Positions 17,186 through 25,954 of a stretch of DNA of 63,785 bases are shown piece by piece. Position 1 is the stretch's first letter; each line of letters begins with the position of its first letter. The stretch is from the NCBI GenBank assembly GCA_905214235.1, contig CAJMLF010000009.1, forward strand, positions 1-63,785, read 5' to 3'. The position numbers were made by a program, and so were the translations under genes. The notes beneath the pieces were generated by a model. It made no database searches. It saw only the letters and a list, made by a program, of their open reading frames with translations, and was not told the origin of the DNA. This DNA comes from an uncultured bacterium (GTDB lineage: Bacteria; Bacillota; Bacilli; Lactobacillales; Lactobacillaceae).

Positions 17186-18301
17186 CTACTTCCTCCCTTC
17201 AATTTCACTTAATGTTGACTTAGCCACCCTTAATTGGGTCGGTGATAGCTGGTCCCCGGTTGTTTCGCTATAGAAGTCGGTTAAAAGGTCTAAAGGCGCC
17301 GCTTGAGCCCGCTTGGCGTTGGCCTGGTTACGGATCATTTGTGCGAAAACAGTCCGGTGAAGGGCCACTATCTTAGGATAATAAGCTCGCAAGCGGTTAA
17401 GTACGTCGGGAATTCTTCCCTTATCAGTCAATTCAATGTCATAGAAATCGTCAGTCGGTTGCTGTGCAGCATCTTTAACAAGATCAGCAAAACTTCCCTT
17501 CAAGAGGTGGATATCGTGGACTGGCTTTAGGGGGATCCACTTGACCTGGAAGGGTTCAGTATCCACTAACCACATCCCCTTCTCCTGCTTAGCCTCCGAG
17601 ACGGAAAACTTCATCGGTGAACCGCTATACTTGATTCGCCCATCATGGAGGGCGTTTTTATTGTGAAGGTGGCCCAGGGCAACGTAATCAAATGGTGCCA
17701 GTGTTTCCGTCGAAACTGGACTAAGCCCCCCAACCTCAATTAACGTTTCCGAATCCGCTGTTCTTTTACTCCCGGCGGCAAAGAAATGGGCAACGAGCAC
17801 ATGCTTCTTATCTGGGGCAAACGCCTTCTTCATTTCAGCCACGATTCGCTGCATTGCCAGGTCAACATTCTTAATCTTCGGATCGTTGAAATAATTGCGA
17901 ACTGTTTGGATGCCAAAGAAGGGGAGAAGGAAGAACTGGGTATTTCCCAGGACTACCGGGTTAAAGGCTCCTTCAAGGCTAGTCTGTAAGAAGAAGTTCT
18001 GGAATGAAAACCAGTCGGCTCCCGTACTCAGGCGGGGGGCCGAATCATGGTTCCCACTGATTGCCAGGACCGGAAATTTATCAGTGAGGTTGAGCTGCTT
18101 AAGCATGTTGTTTAAAACACGAACGGCTGACTCGTTGGGGATGCTCGAATCATACAGGTCCCCAGCAATGACAATGGCATCAACCTGTTCTGCCTTTGCT
18201 ACGCCCTCAATTTGCTTGAAAAGTTCACGCTGGTCATCCAGTAAGCTAAAGCCGTTGAGGGTTTTACCAATGTGCCAATCTGCCGTATGTAAAAATCGCA
18301 T
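17186..18301 (-). CDS. sbcD: exonuclease subunit SbcD (Mre11-like)
   Basis: Metallophosphoesterase nuclease subunit of SbcCD, 371 aa. Metal-binding motifs in order: HTADWHIGK (about 5-13), GDLYDS (about 47), GNHDS (about 83), AHFFAAG (about 170) and GHLHNKN (about 208). The ATG at 18301 follows AGGAGG; a TTG just upstream is ignored. It sits 17 bp after the preceding gene and one base before sbcC, a tight operon. Confidence 0.95.
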   Translation of the reverse strand: MRFLHTADWHIGKTLNGFSLLDDQRELFKQIEGVAKAEQVDAIVIAGDLYDSSIPNESAVRVLNNMLKQLNLTDKFPVLAISGNHDSAPRLSTGADWFSFQNFFLQTSLEGAFNPVVLGNTQFFLLPFFGIQTVRNYFNDPKIKNVDLAMQRIVAEMKKAFAPDKKHVLVAHFFAAGSKRTADSETLIEVGGLSPVSTETLAPFDYVALGHLHNKNALHDGRIKYSGSPMKFSVSEAKQEKGMWLVDTEPFQVKWIPLKPVHDIHLLKGSFADLVKDAAQQPTDDFYDIELTDKGRIPDVLNRLRAYYPKIVALHRTVFAQMIRNQANAKRAQAAPLDLLTDFYSETTGDQLSPTQLRVAKSTLSEIEGRK

Positions 18302-18318
18302 CAAAATCCTCCTAAATG

Positions 18319-19389
18319 TTAATTCTGGATCATTTCTAAAAGTTCATCCCCGACCTCCTGGTTGCGGATATAATACTGGTTCTTTAGTGACGGGTTCCCC
18401 CACAGAGCCTTGAGAATCTTCTCGGGGGCAAAATTGTCGGCGAGTGCCGCTAACATAATAGCAAGGTCCTTGACCTGACGGCGCTTTAGCCGGACTTGGT
18501 GCAAGTGCTCCGCAAATTTTTCGGTGTCCAACTGACTGACATCAACCATTTCCACTGTATGGAGATAGTCTTGAAGAATATCACCGTCGTATTGGGCCAA
18601 CAACTGGTTAACTTGCTCCTTCTGAGTTAGTGCCAATGCAAGATAGGACAAAGCATCAAAGACCTTCTGCGCATTATATTCAGTAAAATCGACCACAGGT
18701 AAGGGGTCACTACATAGTTGCCGACTGACTGGCAAATTATTTACCGCCGGATCAAGATGATCAGAGAGCTGCGTATGGAGACGCATCACCAGCTGCTGCA
18801 CCAGCTTGGCATCAAAATCAGCTACTTTTGGATTGGCCCCGTGATCAATATCGCGTGGCCAAACGGTGAGCCCGGTACTCAAGTCAATCACCGTAAGTTG
18901 GGTGGAATCTAAGGCAGGGTATTTTTTCCATAGTCGCTGGTTATTTTGAACATTAGCGGCCGTCACCTCCGCCTTTCGTTGGTCGTTCCACCGTTTAACA
19001 GTCTGGTTGAGGGTGCTGACGAGTGATCCGTCCCGGCCACTGCTGTTGTAGAAAAACCGACATGAAGCATTATCAATTGCGATTGCAAAAACCTTATTAT
19101 CAGCTAACGAAATTGGGTAAATCTGCAGTAATTTGTCCTTTTGTGACTGTTCAATCCTCAGCTTTAACGGCCTAATTGTCCCTTTTTCAAGGTCAAAAGC
19201 AGCTAATCGCTCGCGGCGGCGGTTCCTAAAGACCGTCGGAAACTTTCTCATTAGCTCTAAGACGTCCTGTTCCAATGCTGGCTGCTCCTGCCATTCCTGG
19301 CGGGCAAGGTCTTTTCGCGAGAAACTTTTGTTAGTGGTCCAGTAGGTTTGATTACCGCTCTTCGCGGTATAAATAAGGTTGACGGCCAT
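18319..19389 (-). CDS. conserved-looking protein of unknown function upstream of sbcDC
   Basis: 356 aa, no recognised family. It is soluble, rich in Gln, Asp and Lys, with a predicted beta-rich first half and alpha-helical second half (by reading only). It has a good RBS (AAAGGAG) before the ATG at 19389 and lies 17 bp upstream of sbcD, so it should be transcribed with sbcDC. This suggests a link to DNA end processing, but no catalytic motif is visible. Confidence 0.7.
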   Translation of the reverse strand: MAVNLIYTAKSGNQTYWTTNKSFSRKDLARQEWQEQPALEQDVLELMRKFPTVFRNRRRERLAAFDLEKGTIRPLKLRIEQSQKDKLLQIYPISLADNKVFAIAIDNASCRFFYNSSGRDGSLVSTLNQTVKRWNDQRKAEVTAANVQNNQRLWKKYPALDSTQLTVIDLSTGLTVWPRDIDHGANPKVADFDAKLVQQLVMRLHTQLSDHLDPAVNNLPVSRQLCSDPLPVVDFTEYNAQKVFDALSYLALALTQKEQVNQLLAQYDGDILQDYLHTVEMVDVSQLDTEKFAEHLHQVRLKRRQVKDLAIMLAALADNFAPEKILKALWGNPSLKNQYYIRNQEVGDELLEMIQN

Positions 19390-19472
19390 GATAATAACTC
19401 CTTTTGAAAGTCGGTCAAGTGACGTTGTTACCTAAGATCACATTAGTTTTAGTCTACCTAATTTTCCTGAAT

Positions 19473-20666
19473 TCATTTCCGGAATAACCGCGAGAACAGC
19501 CCCTTCTTCTTTGTATATTGTTGGTTCTTCATCTGTTTCATCATTTGGTTCATAATTTTCGTCTGGTCCTGAATAACCTGGGCGTTTTGCTCATCGCGCT
19601 TTTTCTGGAGCTTGAGCATCTCCGCTAGTTGGTCATCTTGGCGTTCACTCTTATGAACCTTGTTGTAATAGTTGCGGATAAGGGGTTCACCAATGTAGTG
19701 GTCAAACTTATCAATATTTAAAATCATCCCATTATCATACTGGTAGATAGCAATTCCTAATTCCCGGGGGAACATATTGAAATAGTTATCGAGGGTTTGG
19801 TTAATATTTTCGTAGGCACTCCCCTTCAGATTGTTGAAGATAGCCTTGGAGACCGTAAACTGACGATCGTCCCCTGATGTAAAGGCAACGTGCTGGAAGC
19901 CATCATCTCTAATCAGCATCTTCCAGGTGATTCGGTTACGATCAACCTTGTAGTTGTAGTTCTCGTCGATAATGTCTGCGAGCTCCCCTTCTAGGTTGAA
20001 ATGAGTAAGCAGGTCTTTTACGATGGCCTTCGTTTGGCTTAGATAGTCGTCTATCAGGTTACTTTCGTCGATCCCGGAAAGGTTATTCAGTCGGTCATTT
20101 AATTCATGGGTGACGTAACGGTAAATATGGTCGTTCGTATTGTTGACCAAAATTTCGAAGTTGTACTTCTGCTGGTCCATTTCCAGCCAGCCGGCTTCAG
20201 ATGGTGAGCTTGATATAATGGATCGTCAGTTGCCCCGGAATACATCCACATTAATTCGTGGTTGGAACTCGTTGCCCGCCTCGTTAAATTCATTGATCCG
20301 TTAAATAAGCGGAAGTGGTCCCTCCTGGCGAAGGATGAAGTACTTGCTGTGAAAGAGCGGCCCCTTAGTAAACATAAGATGGAGGGGCTGGTCCGCCAGG
20401 CGGTTAATGAAATTATCACTGGTGTTTGCTAACGCCTTCGCACGTTGACTGATATTAAAGAATTGGTTCATCGCTTGACTGGTCTGCTGATCTTCCAGGC
20501 CCAAGATTAGGTTAACTTGTTTAAACCGGGACAATAGCTCCCGATCAATAATCTTAAAGCTACTTACGAAAGACACCCCTTCAAAGTAATCGTAACCATC
20601 CAGCAGTGAAAAGAAGTCGGGTTGGTTAAGCATCTGCTGCTTATTGAAATTATATATTGTCAGCAT
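19473..20666 (-). pseudogene. frameshifted phospholipase-D-like (HKD) nuclease
   Basis: One gene read in two frames. From the ATG at 20666 (RBS GGGAGG) the frame runs to LFHSKYFILRQEG, the H-x-K half of a PLD motif, then stops at 20301. The continuing protein appears in another frame between about 20330 and 20190: FRLFNGSMNLTRRATSSNHELMW, the G-S-x-N half. From about 20180 the original frame resumes (KYNFEILVNN...) to a basic tail KKKGLFSRLFRK at 19473. So two compensating shifts about 110 nt apart remove the motif core. It is a paralogue of the N-terminal domain of the intact gene at 32500-34803, with the same kind of C-terminal tail but no ATPase. Confidence 0.78.
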
Positions 20667-20823
20667 CGTGGATCCTCCCATTTATATTCCCCTCTTATTC
20701 TACTAGATTGCAAAATGATTGGCGAATGTAAGACATTATTTACAATTTGTTTATCGATAGTTCATTGAGAAAATACTGTATTTACGGCTTTTAAAAGGTT
20801 TTAATATTATTTAATGAAATAAT

Positions 20824-20851
20824 TTGACTTTTATTTTAATAATTATATAAT
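20824..20851 (+). promoter_or_regulatory. promoter of a small RNA
   Basis: TTGACT (20824-20829), a 16-bp spacer and TATAAT (20846-20851), with no reading frame downstream. Transcription should begin near 20858. Confidence 0.78.
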
Positions 20852-20856
20852 AAGTG

Positions 20857-21004
20857 TGTTAGGTAGTTTATGGATTTAATACTTAACTCCCCCAGAATCT
20901 AAATAATGCTCTTTCCTAGAAACCATTTGAGTGTTACTTAGTGTGAGACTTCCCTATCTCACCTGGTCGACATCATCCCTCTTTGATGTCGGCCTCTTTT
21001 TTAT
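20857..21004 (+). ncRNA. candidate small regulatory RNA with C-rich loops
   Basis: About 145 nt between a near-consensus promoter and a strong rho-independent terminator, with no ORF. Hairpin A: GTGAGA (20943-20948), loop CTTCCCTA, TCTCAC (20957-20962). Terminator hairpin B: GGTCGACATCA (20965-20975), loop TCCCTCTT, TGATGTCGGCC (20984-20994), then TCTTTTTT. A third C-rich stretch, CTCCCCCA, lies unpaired near 20887-20894. Loops bearing UCCC are typical of Firmicute small RNAs that pair with Shine-Dalgarno sequences (for example RsaE/RoxS-like or Rsa RNAs), so translational repression of mRNAs is the likely role (inference). I do not recognise it as a named family. Confidence 0.7.
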
Positions 21005-21010
21005 TCATAC

Positions 21011-21045
21011 AAAAAAGCCACCTATTAACTGATAGGTGACTTTTA
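21011..21045 (-). terminator. terminator of the Ser-rich membrane protein gene
   Basis: On the minus strand AAAAGTCACCTAT and ATAGGTGGCTTTTTT form the stem, with a T run immediately after the stem. Confidence 0.8.
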
Positions 21046-21055
21046 TTATATAAGC

Positions 21056-21865
21056 TTATTCGCCAACGGTAGTGTTAACTGAGTAATTTGGCTGCTGTGC
21101 AGGTGCGCTTGGCCGGTAGTTATTCGAACTTGCTGGCCGTGATGGCCGGTAGTAATTTGCCCCCGCGTTACTGCTTTGTGCCCGGTTAGAACTGTTTGAT
21201 GAACCAGTCGAGTTATTGGCAGAACTGTTGTTGTTATTACTACTATGGCTGCTCGTTGAGCTTGTCGAAGAACTGTGACTGCTTGCAGAGCTGGAAGAAG
21301 ATGATGATGACTCAGAAGAAGACGACGATGAGCTGTCTGAGTCGCTGTCCTCAACAGTCAAGTGCTTGACGACCTTCTTGTCTCCGCGGGTCGCAATCAC
21401 TTTGTAATCACCGGAGTAATCAAGGGTAACGGTCTTCGTAAAGGTACCATCACTCTTTGAAGATTTAAACTCAGCGTACTTGGTGTCGGTCCGCTTACCC
21501 CGAATAACAACTTTGGTGTCCGGGGAGACCTTAATCTTGACCTTGGCCTCATTGTTATCGTTGAGACTAACCTTATTGTCAAAGTCAAGCATAATCTGGT
21601 CATCTTGAGTAGAACTAGAAACGGTCTTTGCTGGAGCAGGAGTTGCTTCTTCCGTTTTCGCTTGGTGGTGGTCCGCATATGCGGAGACACCCATACCAAC
21701 CAGGCTTACTAACAGGACCAGAACCAAGAACCGGTTCAAAAATACTCTTCCGCTACTAACGTTATTCCGCCCGTTGCGGATATTATGAACTTGCCGTAGG
21801 AACTCAAACAATAAAATAATTACGACGACAACCGCAATTATTATTAGGATATTCATTGTATTCAT
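21056..21865 (-). CDS. membrane-anchored protein with Ser-rich tail
   Basis: 269 aa, unknown function. Two hydrophobic segments (about residues 4-22 and 46-64), then a beta-strand-rich region (about 85-165; KVVIRGKRTDTKYAEF, DYSGDYKVIATRGDKK) resembling an Ig-like or YoaR-type extracellular fold, and a low-complexity Ser/Asn tail. It is probably displayed outside the membrane, the Ser-rich part acting as a spacer. The RBS is weak and the Met at residue 4 is an alternative start. It is monocistronic. Confidence 0.7.
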   Translation of the reverse strand: MNTMNILIIIAVVVVIILLFEFLRQVHNIRNGRNNVSSGRVFLNRFLVLVLLVSLVGMGVSAYADHHQAKTEEATPAPAKTVSSSTQDDQIMLDFDNKVSLNDNNEAKVKIKVSPDTKVVIRGKRTDTKYAEFKSSKSDGTFTKTVTLDYSGDYKVIATRGDKKVVKHLTVEDSDSDSSSSSSSESSSSSSSSASSHSSSTSSTSSHSSNNNNSSANNSTGSSNSSNRAQSSNAGANYYRPSRPASSNNYRPSAPAQQPNYSVNTTVGE

Positions 21866-21933
21866 TTTTATATAACACCATTCATTTTTAAGATATCTTT
21901 TTCTATTTTATCACGAATTATTCAAGAAAAGTT

Positions 21934-22518
21934 CTAGTTATTAGCAAAACTTTTCTTGTTGAAGGGATCCCACTCATATTTTGCTCGTGGTCCCCCAATA
22001 TATTTTGGACGAGAACGCAGGTAGGTTGTGTGAGCATTGCCAATTTCCTTAATTGAGGTTCTGACCGGAACCTGAACAAACTTGACCTGCATCCCAATGG
22101 ACGTATCACCAATGTCCATCCCCGCCTCGGCCTGAATGTGCTCGACTTCGACTGGGTCGTCCATATTTTCAAAAGCCGCAATTTGTCCCGCACCACCAGC
22201 ATGAATCTGCGGGTACACCATCACGATTTCGAGCCCGCGTTCCTTGGCAACGGCCCGTTCGACAACGAGGGCGCGGTTCAGGTGCTGGCAGCCCTGAACA
22301 GCAAGGTGAATGCCTAACGGTCGCAGGGTTTCAATGATTGTTTTGATGATGGCCCGGCCAATTTCCATACTTGGGGCTTCACCAATTCGTTCGGCGCGCA
22401 CCTCACTCGTACTCAAGCCCACTGCGAGGACATCCCCTTGCTGGAGGTGGGCCTGGTTGAGCAGCTCAGTAAGGCCTTGCTTGGCCTGTTTCTTGATTTG
22501 CGTTAGGTCAATACTCAT
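21934..22518 (-). CDS. ywlG: UPF0340 / TIGR01440 family protein (YwlG)
   Basis: 194 aa, matches the DUF436/UPF0340 family throughout: GDVLAVGLSTSEVRAERIG (about residues 27-45), HLAVQGCQHLNRALV (about 72-86), VYPQIHAGGAGQIAAF and DTSIGMQVKFVQVPVR. The family is widespread in Firmicutes, and its biochemical role is not established. A good RBS (GGGAGGGG) precedes the ATG. It is a single gene. Confidence 0.9.
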   Translation of the reverse strand: MSIDLTQIKKQAKQGLTELLNQAHLQQGDVLAVGLSTSEVRAERIGEAPSMEIGRAIIKTIIETLRPLGIHLAVQGCQHLNRALVVERAVAKERGLEIVMVYPQIHAGGAGQIAAFENMDDPVEVEHIQAEAGMDIGDTSIGMQVKFVQVPVRTSIKEIGNAHTTYLRSRPKYIGGPRAKYEWDPFNKKSFANN

Positions 22519-22767
22519 TAAAATACCCCTCCCTTTAACTTCAATAGTTTAGCATAATTCATCCTCTTCTTGGGGAATTAGGCAGAAAAGATTAGTACCG
22601 GGAGCAAAATAGATCGAGCTTGCTGAAATTTCATAAAAAGGTTGCTTTATTTTATCAAATTAAGTCGCCGATAAATTTCAAAGATTACGTGACCACCAAT
22701 TGACTAATATGTGTTAATTGCAGTAATGAGCTTAGTTAAATCACTAGACAGCGGTTCTATTTTATTC

Positions 22768-22899
22768 TTAAAAATCACTTACTGACTCATGCTTAGGACA
22801 CGGTAGATTTAGTAACGAATTGGGAACGTTCTGGCCCTTGATAGTTCGGTTAATCAATTGCAGAGAAATCGTGGGCAGATCAGCATCTTTATTCTGTCG
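22768..22899 (-). pseudogene. possible C-terminal fragment of a LacI-type regulator
   Basis: In the 700-bp AT-rich gap between ywlG and the repressor gene, a short minus-strand frame ends with SLQLINRTIKGQNVPNSLL and a terminal SVSDF. This loosely resembles the end of LacI/GalR effector domains. There is no start and nothing recognisable upstream. The rest of the gap holds no gene I can support. Confidence 0.22.
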
Positions 22900-22993
22900 C
22901 ATCTTTCGTTCCAATCACTTTATCTTAATTGCAGTTTCAATTTTACTATTAATTTATTCAGTTCCTGTTTTTTAGACAAAAAGTGCACCTCTT

Positions 22994-23034
22994 TTCTGTA
23001 ATTTTTCCTATAATAAATTGTATTATTTACAGAA
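22994..23034. promoter_or_regulatory. inverted repeat, candidate repressor operator
   Basis: TTCTGTAA (22994-23001) and its inverse TTTACAGAA (23026-23034) flank an AT-rich segment containing TATAAT-like sequence. The same CTGTAA/TTGTAAA half-site recurs closer to the repressor gene, a layout typical of phage repressor operators. Confidence 0.4.
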
Positions 23035-23138
23035 CAACTATAAAATAAAAATGCGACAAAGGAAAAAGCAAATCATTATGTGTCTACCAGATATCTATGG
23101 CTTAGCTTTTTCATTTGTATCAAAGTAATTTAACGGCA

Positions 23139-23179
23139 TTGTAAAAATAAATTTATTGTAAATAACGACATTTTTACAG
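23139..23179. promoter_or_regulatory. repeated half-sites upstream of the repressor gene
   Basis: TTGTAAAAA (23139-23147), TTGTAAATA (23156-23164) and the inverse TTTTTACAG (23171-23179) lie 45-85 bp before the repressor start. They share the core of the 22994-23034 repeat and probably form an autoregulatory operator. Confidence 0.4.
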
Positions 23180-23224
23180 GAAAATCTGTGATTATCGCCG
23201 CCATAGTACAGGAGAATTCTTTAT

Positions 23225-23563
23225 ATGACAGCATTTGATAACATAAAAAAAATTTCTAAAAGTAAGGGACTTTCATTGCAAGAAGTTGCAAAGAAGGCTG
23301 GCCTCAGTCGAAATCTCATTTACCAATATAATGGGAAAACTGAGCCAACGATGGAGACCCTTAGGAAGATAGCAAAAGTCTTAGATGTAAAGCCTGAGAA
23401 ACTTCTTACGTCAAATAGTAAGCCGACATCTCAAAAGTTAGATGTTATGACGATAGACAAGGCTTTAGACCCAATTACGTCATTCAATGGAAAGCCGGTC
23501 ACCGACCATGACAAAAAGGTTATGAAAGACTTACTGGTTAGCTATCTTAAAAATAAGGAGTAG
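23225..23563 (+). CDS. XRE-family (Cro/CI-like) transcriptional repressor
   Basis: 112 aa. The N-terminal HTH_3 domain is clear: ISKSKGLSLQEVAKKAGLSRNLIYQYNGKTEPTMETLRKIAKVLDV (about residues 9-54). The tail is short and lacks a RecA-type autoprotease domain. It is followed by a broken ImmA/IrrE protease, the usual partner that cleaves such repressors in mobile elements. RBS AGGAGAATTC. It is AT-rich compared with the chromosome around it. The frame looks intact, so it may still be expressed and bind the repeats upstream. Confidence 0.88.
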   Translation: MTAFDNIKKISKSKGLSLQEVAKKAGLSRNLIYQYNGKTEPTMETLRKIAKVLDVKPEKLLTSNSKPTSQKLDVMTIDKALDPITSFNGKPVTDHDKKVMKDLLVSYLKNKE

Positions 23564-23571
23564 TTGGTGGT

Positions 23572-23943
23572 CGCCAATGACAAAATAACAGAGCTTGCTA
23601 AAAAATTAAATGCAATAATTCTTTAGCAAGCTGATGCACCTGGACACGTCTCATTTCCAGAGCTATATGTAAATAAGGAATTAATACTTAGCAAAGTAAA
23701 ACGGTTATTCTTCACGAACTGGGTCATATTGTGATGAGAAGGGCTTATACAATAGAATAGTGGTTATGAAGTTAAAAATGGAATACATGGCTAACCGTTT
23801 CATGATTAACTACCTATATTCAACTTTTATCTCGATTACATGGGGAATGAGTCATACTCGGTAAAATACTTGGAATTTATGAGGCAGAACAACACTCCTG
23901 TGCGTAACGAGAACATTGTAAAAGAAGTTATTGTAAGCTACTA
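23572..23943 (+). pseudogene. broken ImmA/IrrE-type metallopeptidase
   Basis: Pieces of an ImmA/IrrE (COG2856) gene in more than one frame, with stops. TVILHELGHI at about 23701-23730 is the zinc-binding HExxH region, here H-E-L-G-H. MEYMANRFMINYL at about 23778-23816 is the E-x-x-A-N-R-F helix typical of the family, and the end reads ENIVKEVIVSY (stop at 23941). The active protein would cleave the preceding repressor. Frameshifts and stops make it nonfunctional. Confidence 0.75.
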
Positions 23944-23995
23944 ATTATAGTAAGTCCAAACGTGATTGACGGTAAAAGCTATTGGGAAGATTATT

Positions 23996-24615
23996 ATGAA
24001 CTTTGAAGAGTTTGATAAGGCTGTTCAAGAGAAGAAATTGGCCTGGGGAAAATTAGTGATGAATTTAAGAAGAAAATTGAACATAATTTGTCAGCGTTAC
24101 AAATTTATACAACGCACCCTCTTATTCTCACCAAACTATCCACACCGAATGTTTCATCAGGACACGGCATCATCATTCTTTTTCAAGGCCCTTATTTCAT
24201 CGACTTTAGAGGAGGTAAATGTGATGGAACGGTTCCTTTAGATACTGAAAAAGGTGAATTTCAGATTTACTTTGCAGATGCAAATGACGTTAAATGCGAA
24301 AATGAAGTCGCAGAAACTATTAATAGTGCCCCTTATTATATAAAGTCCTCGCGTGGTTTAAATAATAAGACGTTGTTAAAAGTTATCGGCAATCAAAACA
24401 ACTATAAGCTTGCTACGCTTACGACTGATGCACAAGCCCTAGTACAAGGAGCGGCACAAGCACAGGCTGATGAAGTTGAACGAGCTAAAGAATTATTGGA
24501 AGATTCAAAAATATATTCCGAAAAGAAAGAAAATCTGGAGGAGAAAGAAAATGAAAAAGATATCTTTAATCTGTGTCTCTATCTTATTATGTGGTACGTT
24601 TTCCGGATGTGGTAA
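23996..24615 (+). pseudogene. frameshifted element-encoded gene of unknown function
   Basis: The start at 23996 (MNFEEFDKAVQ) runs into a one-base shift near 24035-24045, within an A-rich AAGAAATTGG. The continuing frame reads EIGLGKISDEFKKKIEHNLSALQIYTTHP and stays open to 24615. Restoring one A would give a protein of about 205 aa. No known domain is recognised; the C-terminal part is a charged coiled-coil-like stretch. It overlaps the start of the next lipoprotein gene by 65 bp. It belongs to the decayed lysogeny module. Confidence 0.6.
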
Positions 24616-25081
24616 TCGCAATCAGCAAAAGGAAGACTCGGAGTCTTCAAAAATAAGTAAACTTAAAGCTGAGAACTCAAGGTTAAAAGCTAAGAAAAGC
24701 AGTAAACATAAGCGCAAAGAAAACAAAGCAAGTCAAGATAGTCAGTCCGCAAAAAGTGTTCCTGTTGTTAAAACGGGGACAAAGGCATCTTCGAGCAAAA
24801 GTACTGCAAAGGATTCTAAAGAAGAGCAAGCGGCTAAAGCAATGCATGACTATGATCCAGAGTGGTGGGACAATTTATCTCCAGAAGAACAGCAATATTG
24901 GGCACATCATACTGCTTACGGCAGCAATGAGGATTTTATGTACGCACCCGGGCTGTATGAACGGCATTTGATTCAACAACCATCTAGTTCACCAAGCGAT
25001 TCTACTGATTATGGAAGCTATAATGTTAATGACAATATTAACGCTACAAGTGGTGGTACAGATGGACAAGAAGCTCAATAA
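24551..25081 (+). CDS. element-encoded lipoprotein 1
   Basis: 176 aa. Signal peptide with lipobox FSGC at about residues 16-19 (MKKISLICVSILLCGTFSGC). A Lys/Ser-rich linker with a short coiled coil (SKLKAENSRLKAKKSSK) follows, then an acidic domain with PEWWDNLSPEEQQYWAHH. The ATG at 24551 has RBS GGAGG; the longer upstream frame is not used. Lipoproteins in this position of lactic-phage lysogeny modules often block superinfection (Ltp and Sie-type proteins, established for other phages). That role is inferred from position only. Confidence 0.72.
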   Translation: MKKISLICVSILLCGTFSGCGNRNQQKEDSESSKISKLKAENSRLKAKKSSKHKRKENKASQDSQSAKSVPVVKTGTKASSSKSTAKDSKEEQAAKAMHDYDPEWWDNLSPEEQQYWAHHTAYGSNEDFMYAPGLYERHLIQQPSSSPSDSTDYGSYNVNDNINATSGGTDGQEAQ

Positions 25082-25354
25082 AAAATAGCTTATACTAATT
25101 TCTTCTGCTGTAACTAAGAATTATGGCTCAATTGTTCACAATAAAGACAATCCAGATCACATTATCGGTAAAAACTTTCGGCATCATTATAAAACAACCG
25201 AATAATTAAACAGAATTCAGAGCGGATTTAATGAAGATTTTGTACCGATCCGCATTTATACAGCGCCAATATCAACGTCCTGGTCACTCATTAGTTCATC
25301 AACAACAAATCTTTCAATCAAGTGAAAACAGTCAATAGTTTTAGGAGAAATTGA
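25082..25354 (+). other. gap between the two lipoprotein genes
   Basis: About 270 bp of AT-rich sequence with short broken frames (one reading KNYGSIVHNKDNPDHIIG). It looks like decayed coding sequence but I cannot name it. RBS AGGAGAAAT of the next gene lies at the end. Confidence 0.3.
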
Positions 25355-25843
25355 ATGAAGAAAATACATTCTTTAATGATAGCGTCTCTTGCTTTAACAA
25401 TGCTTACGGCATGTCAATCACCAGCACAGTCTCAGAAGACTAATTCGGAATCACGTGAAGAAAGTAGCCTCATTAAAGCAAATAGTCGTCTGAAAAAGTC
25501 CATTCACAGAAAAAAAGCAAATAAGAAGAGCAGTACCAGTAGCCATCAAGGCGTTCAAAGTGAAACTAATGGTTCGTCAACAAAGATTTCACACGCCTCT
25601 GGTAAATCCCAGGAGGAAAATAATCGGGTACGCGGCTATGATCCTAATGGAAATCCTCTTTTACCTGGGCAAGATCATGCTGCAGGATCTAATCCAGATG
25701 GAACTCCTGATGCGTGGGTACAACGGCAAATCGATGAAGAACAATTTGACCAAGAAAACGGCTTGATTGGTCCAGATGGTAGGTTTAATGATAAAGGAAA
25801 AGCATATTATAACCTGCCTGATGATTTTTACTCTGGGAATTAG
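25355..25843 (+). CDS. element-encoded lipoprotein 2
   Basis: 162 aa. Signal peptide with lipobox LTAC (about residues 17-20). The linker IKANSRLKKSIHRKKANKKSS resembles the linker of lipoprotein 1 (KLKAENSRLKAKKSSK), so the two probably share ancestry in the anchor and spacer. The C-terminal part is Asp/Asn/Gly-rich (GYDPNGNPLLPGQDHAAG, LIGPDGRFNDKGKAYY), reminiscent of short extracellular modules found in Lactobacillus surface proteins. Good RBS AGGAGAAAT. It is the last gene before the tRNA-Arg. Confidence 0.7.
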   Translation: MKKIHSLMIASLALTMLTACQSPAQSQKTNSESREESSLIKANSRLKKSIHRKKANKKSSTSSHQGVQSETNGSSTKISHASGKSQEENNRVRGYDPNGNPLLPGQDHAAGSNPDGTPDAWVQRQIDEEQFDQENGLIGPDGRFNDKGKAYYNLPDDFYSGN

Positions 25844-25871
25844 AATTTTAATATATCAAATTCTTATAAAA

Positions 25872-25915
25872 TAAAAAAACGCTGCAAAGCACCGTCATTA
25901 CGGCGTTTACAGCGG
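25872..25915 (-). terminator. terminator of the tRNA-Arg transcript
   Basis: On the minus strand a long stem starting CGCTGTAAACGCCGT and closing ACGGTGCTTTGCAGCG, followed by TTTTTTTAT. It lies about 40 bp downstream of the tRNA 3' end. Confidence 0.75.
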
Positions 25916-25954
25916 TTCTACGATTTCACAAGACTCTTCACAATTCTTAAAAAA

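Noticed and set aside
23966..24241. 91-aa frame as an independent gene
   Set aside because: It is the first frame of a frameshifted gene that continues in the next frame to 24615.
25082..25354. Integrase remnant between the lipoproteins
   Set aside because: Searched for because of the tRNA site, but the broken frames show no tyrosine-recombinase motif.
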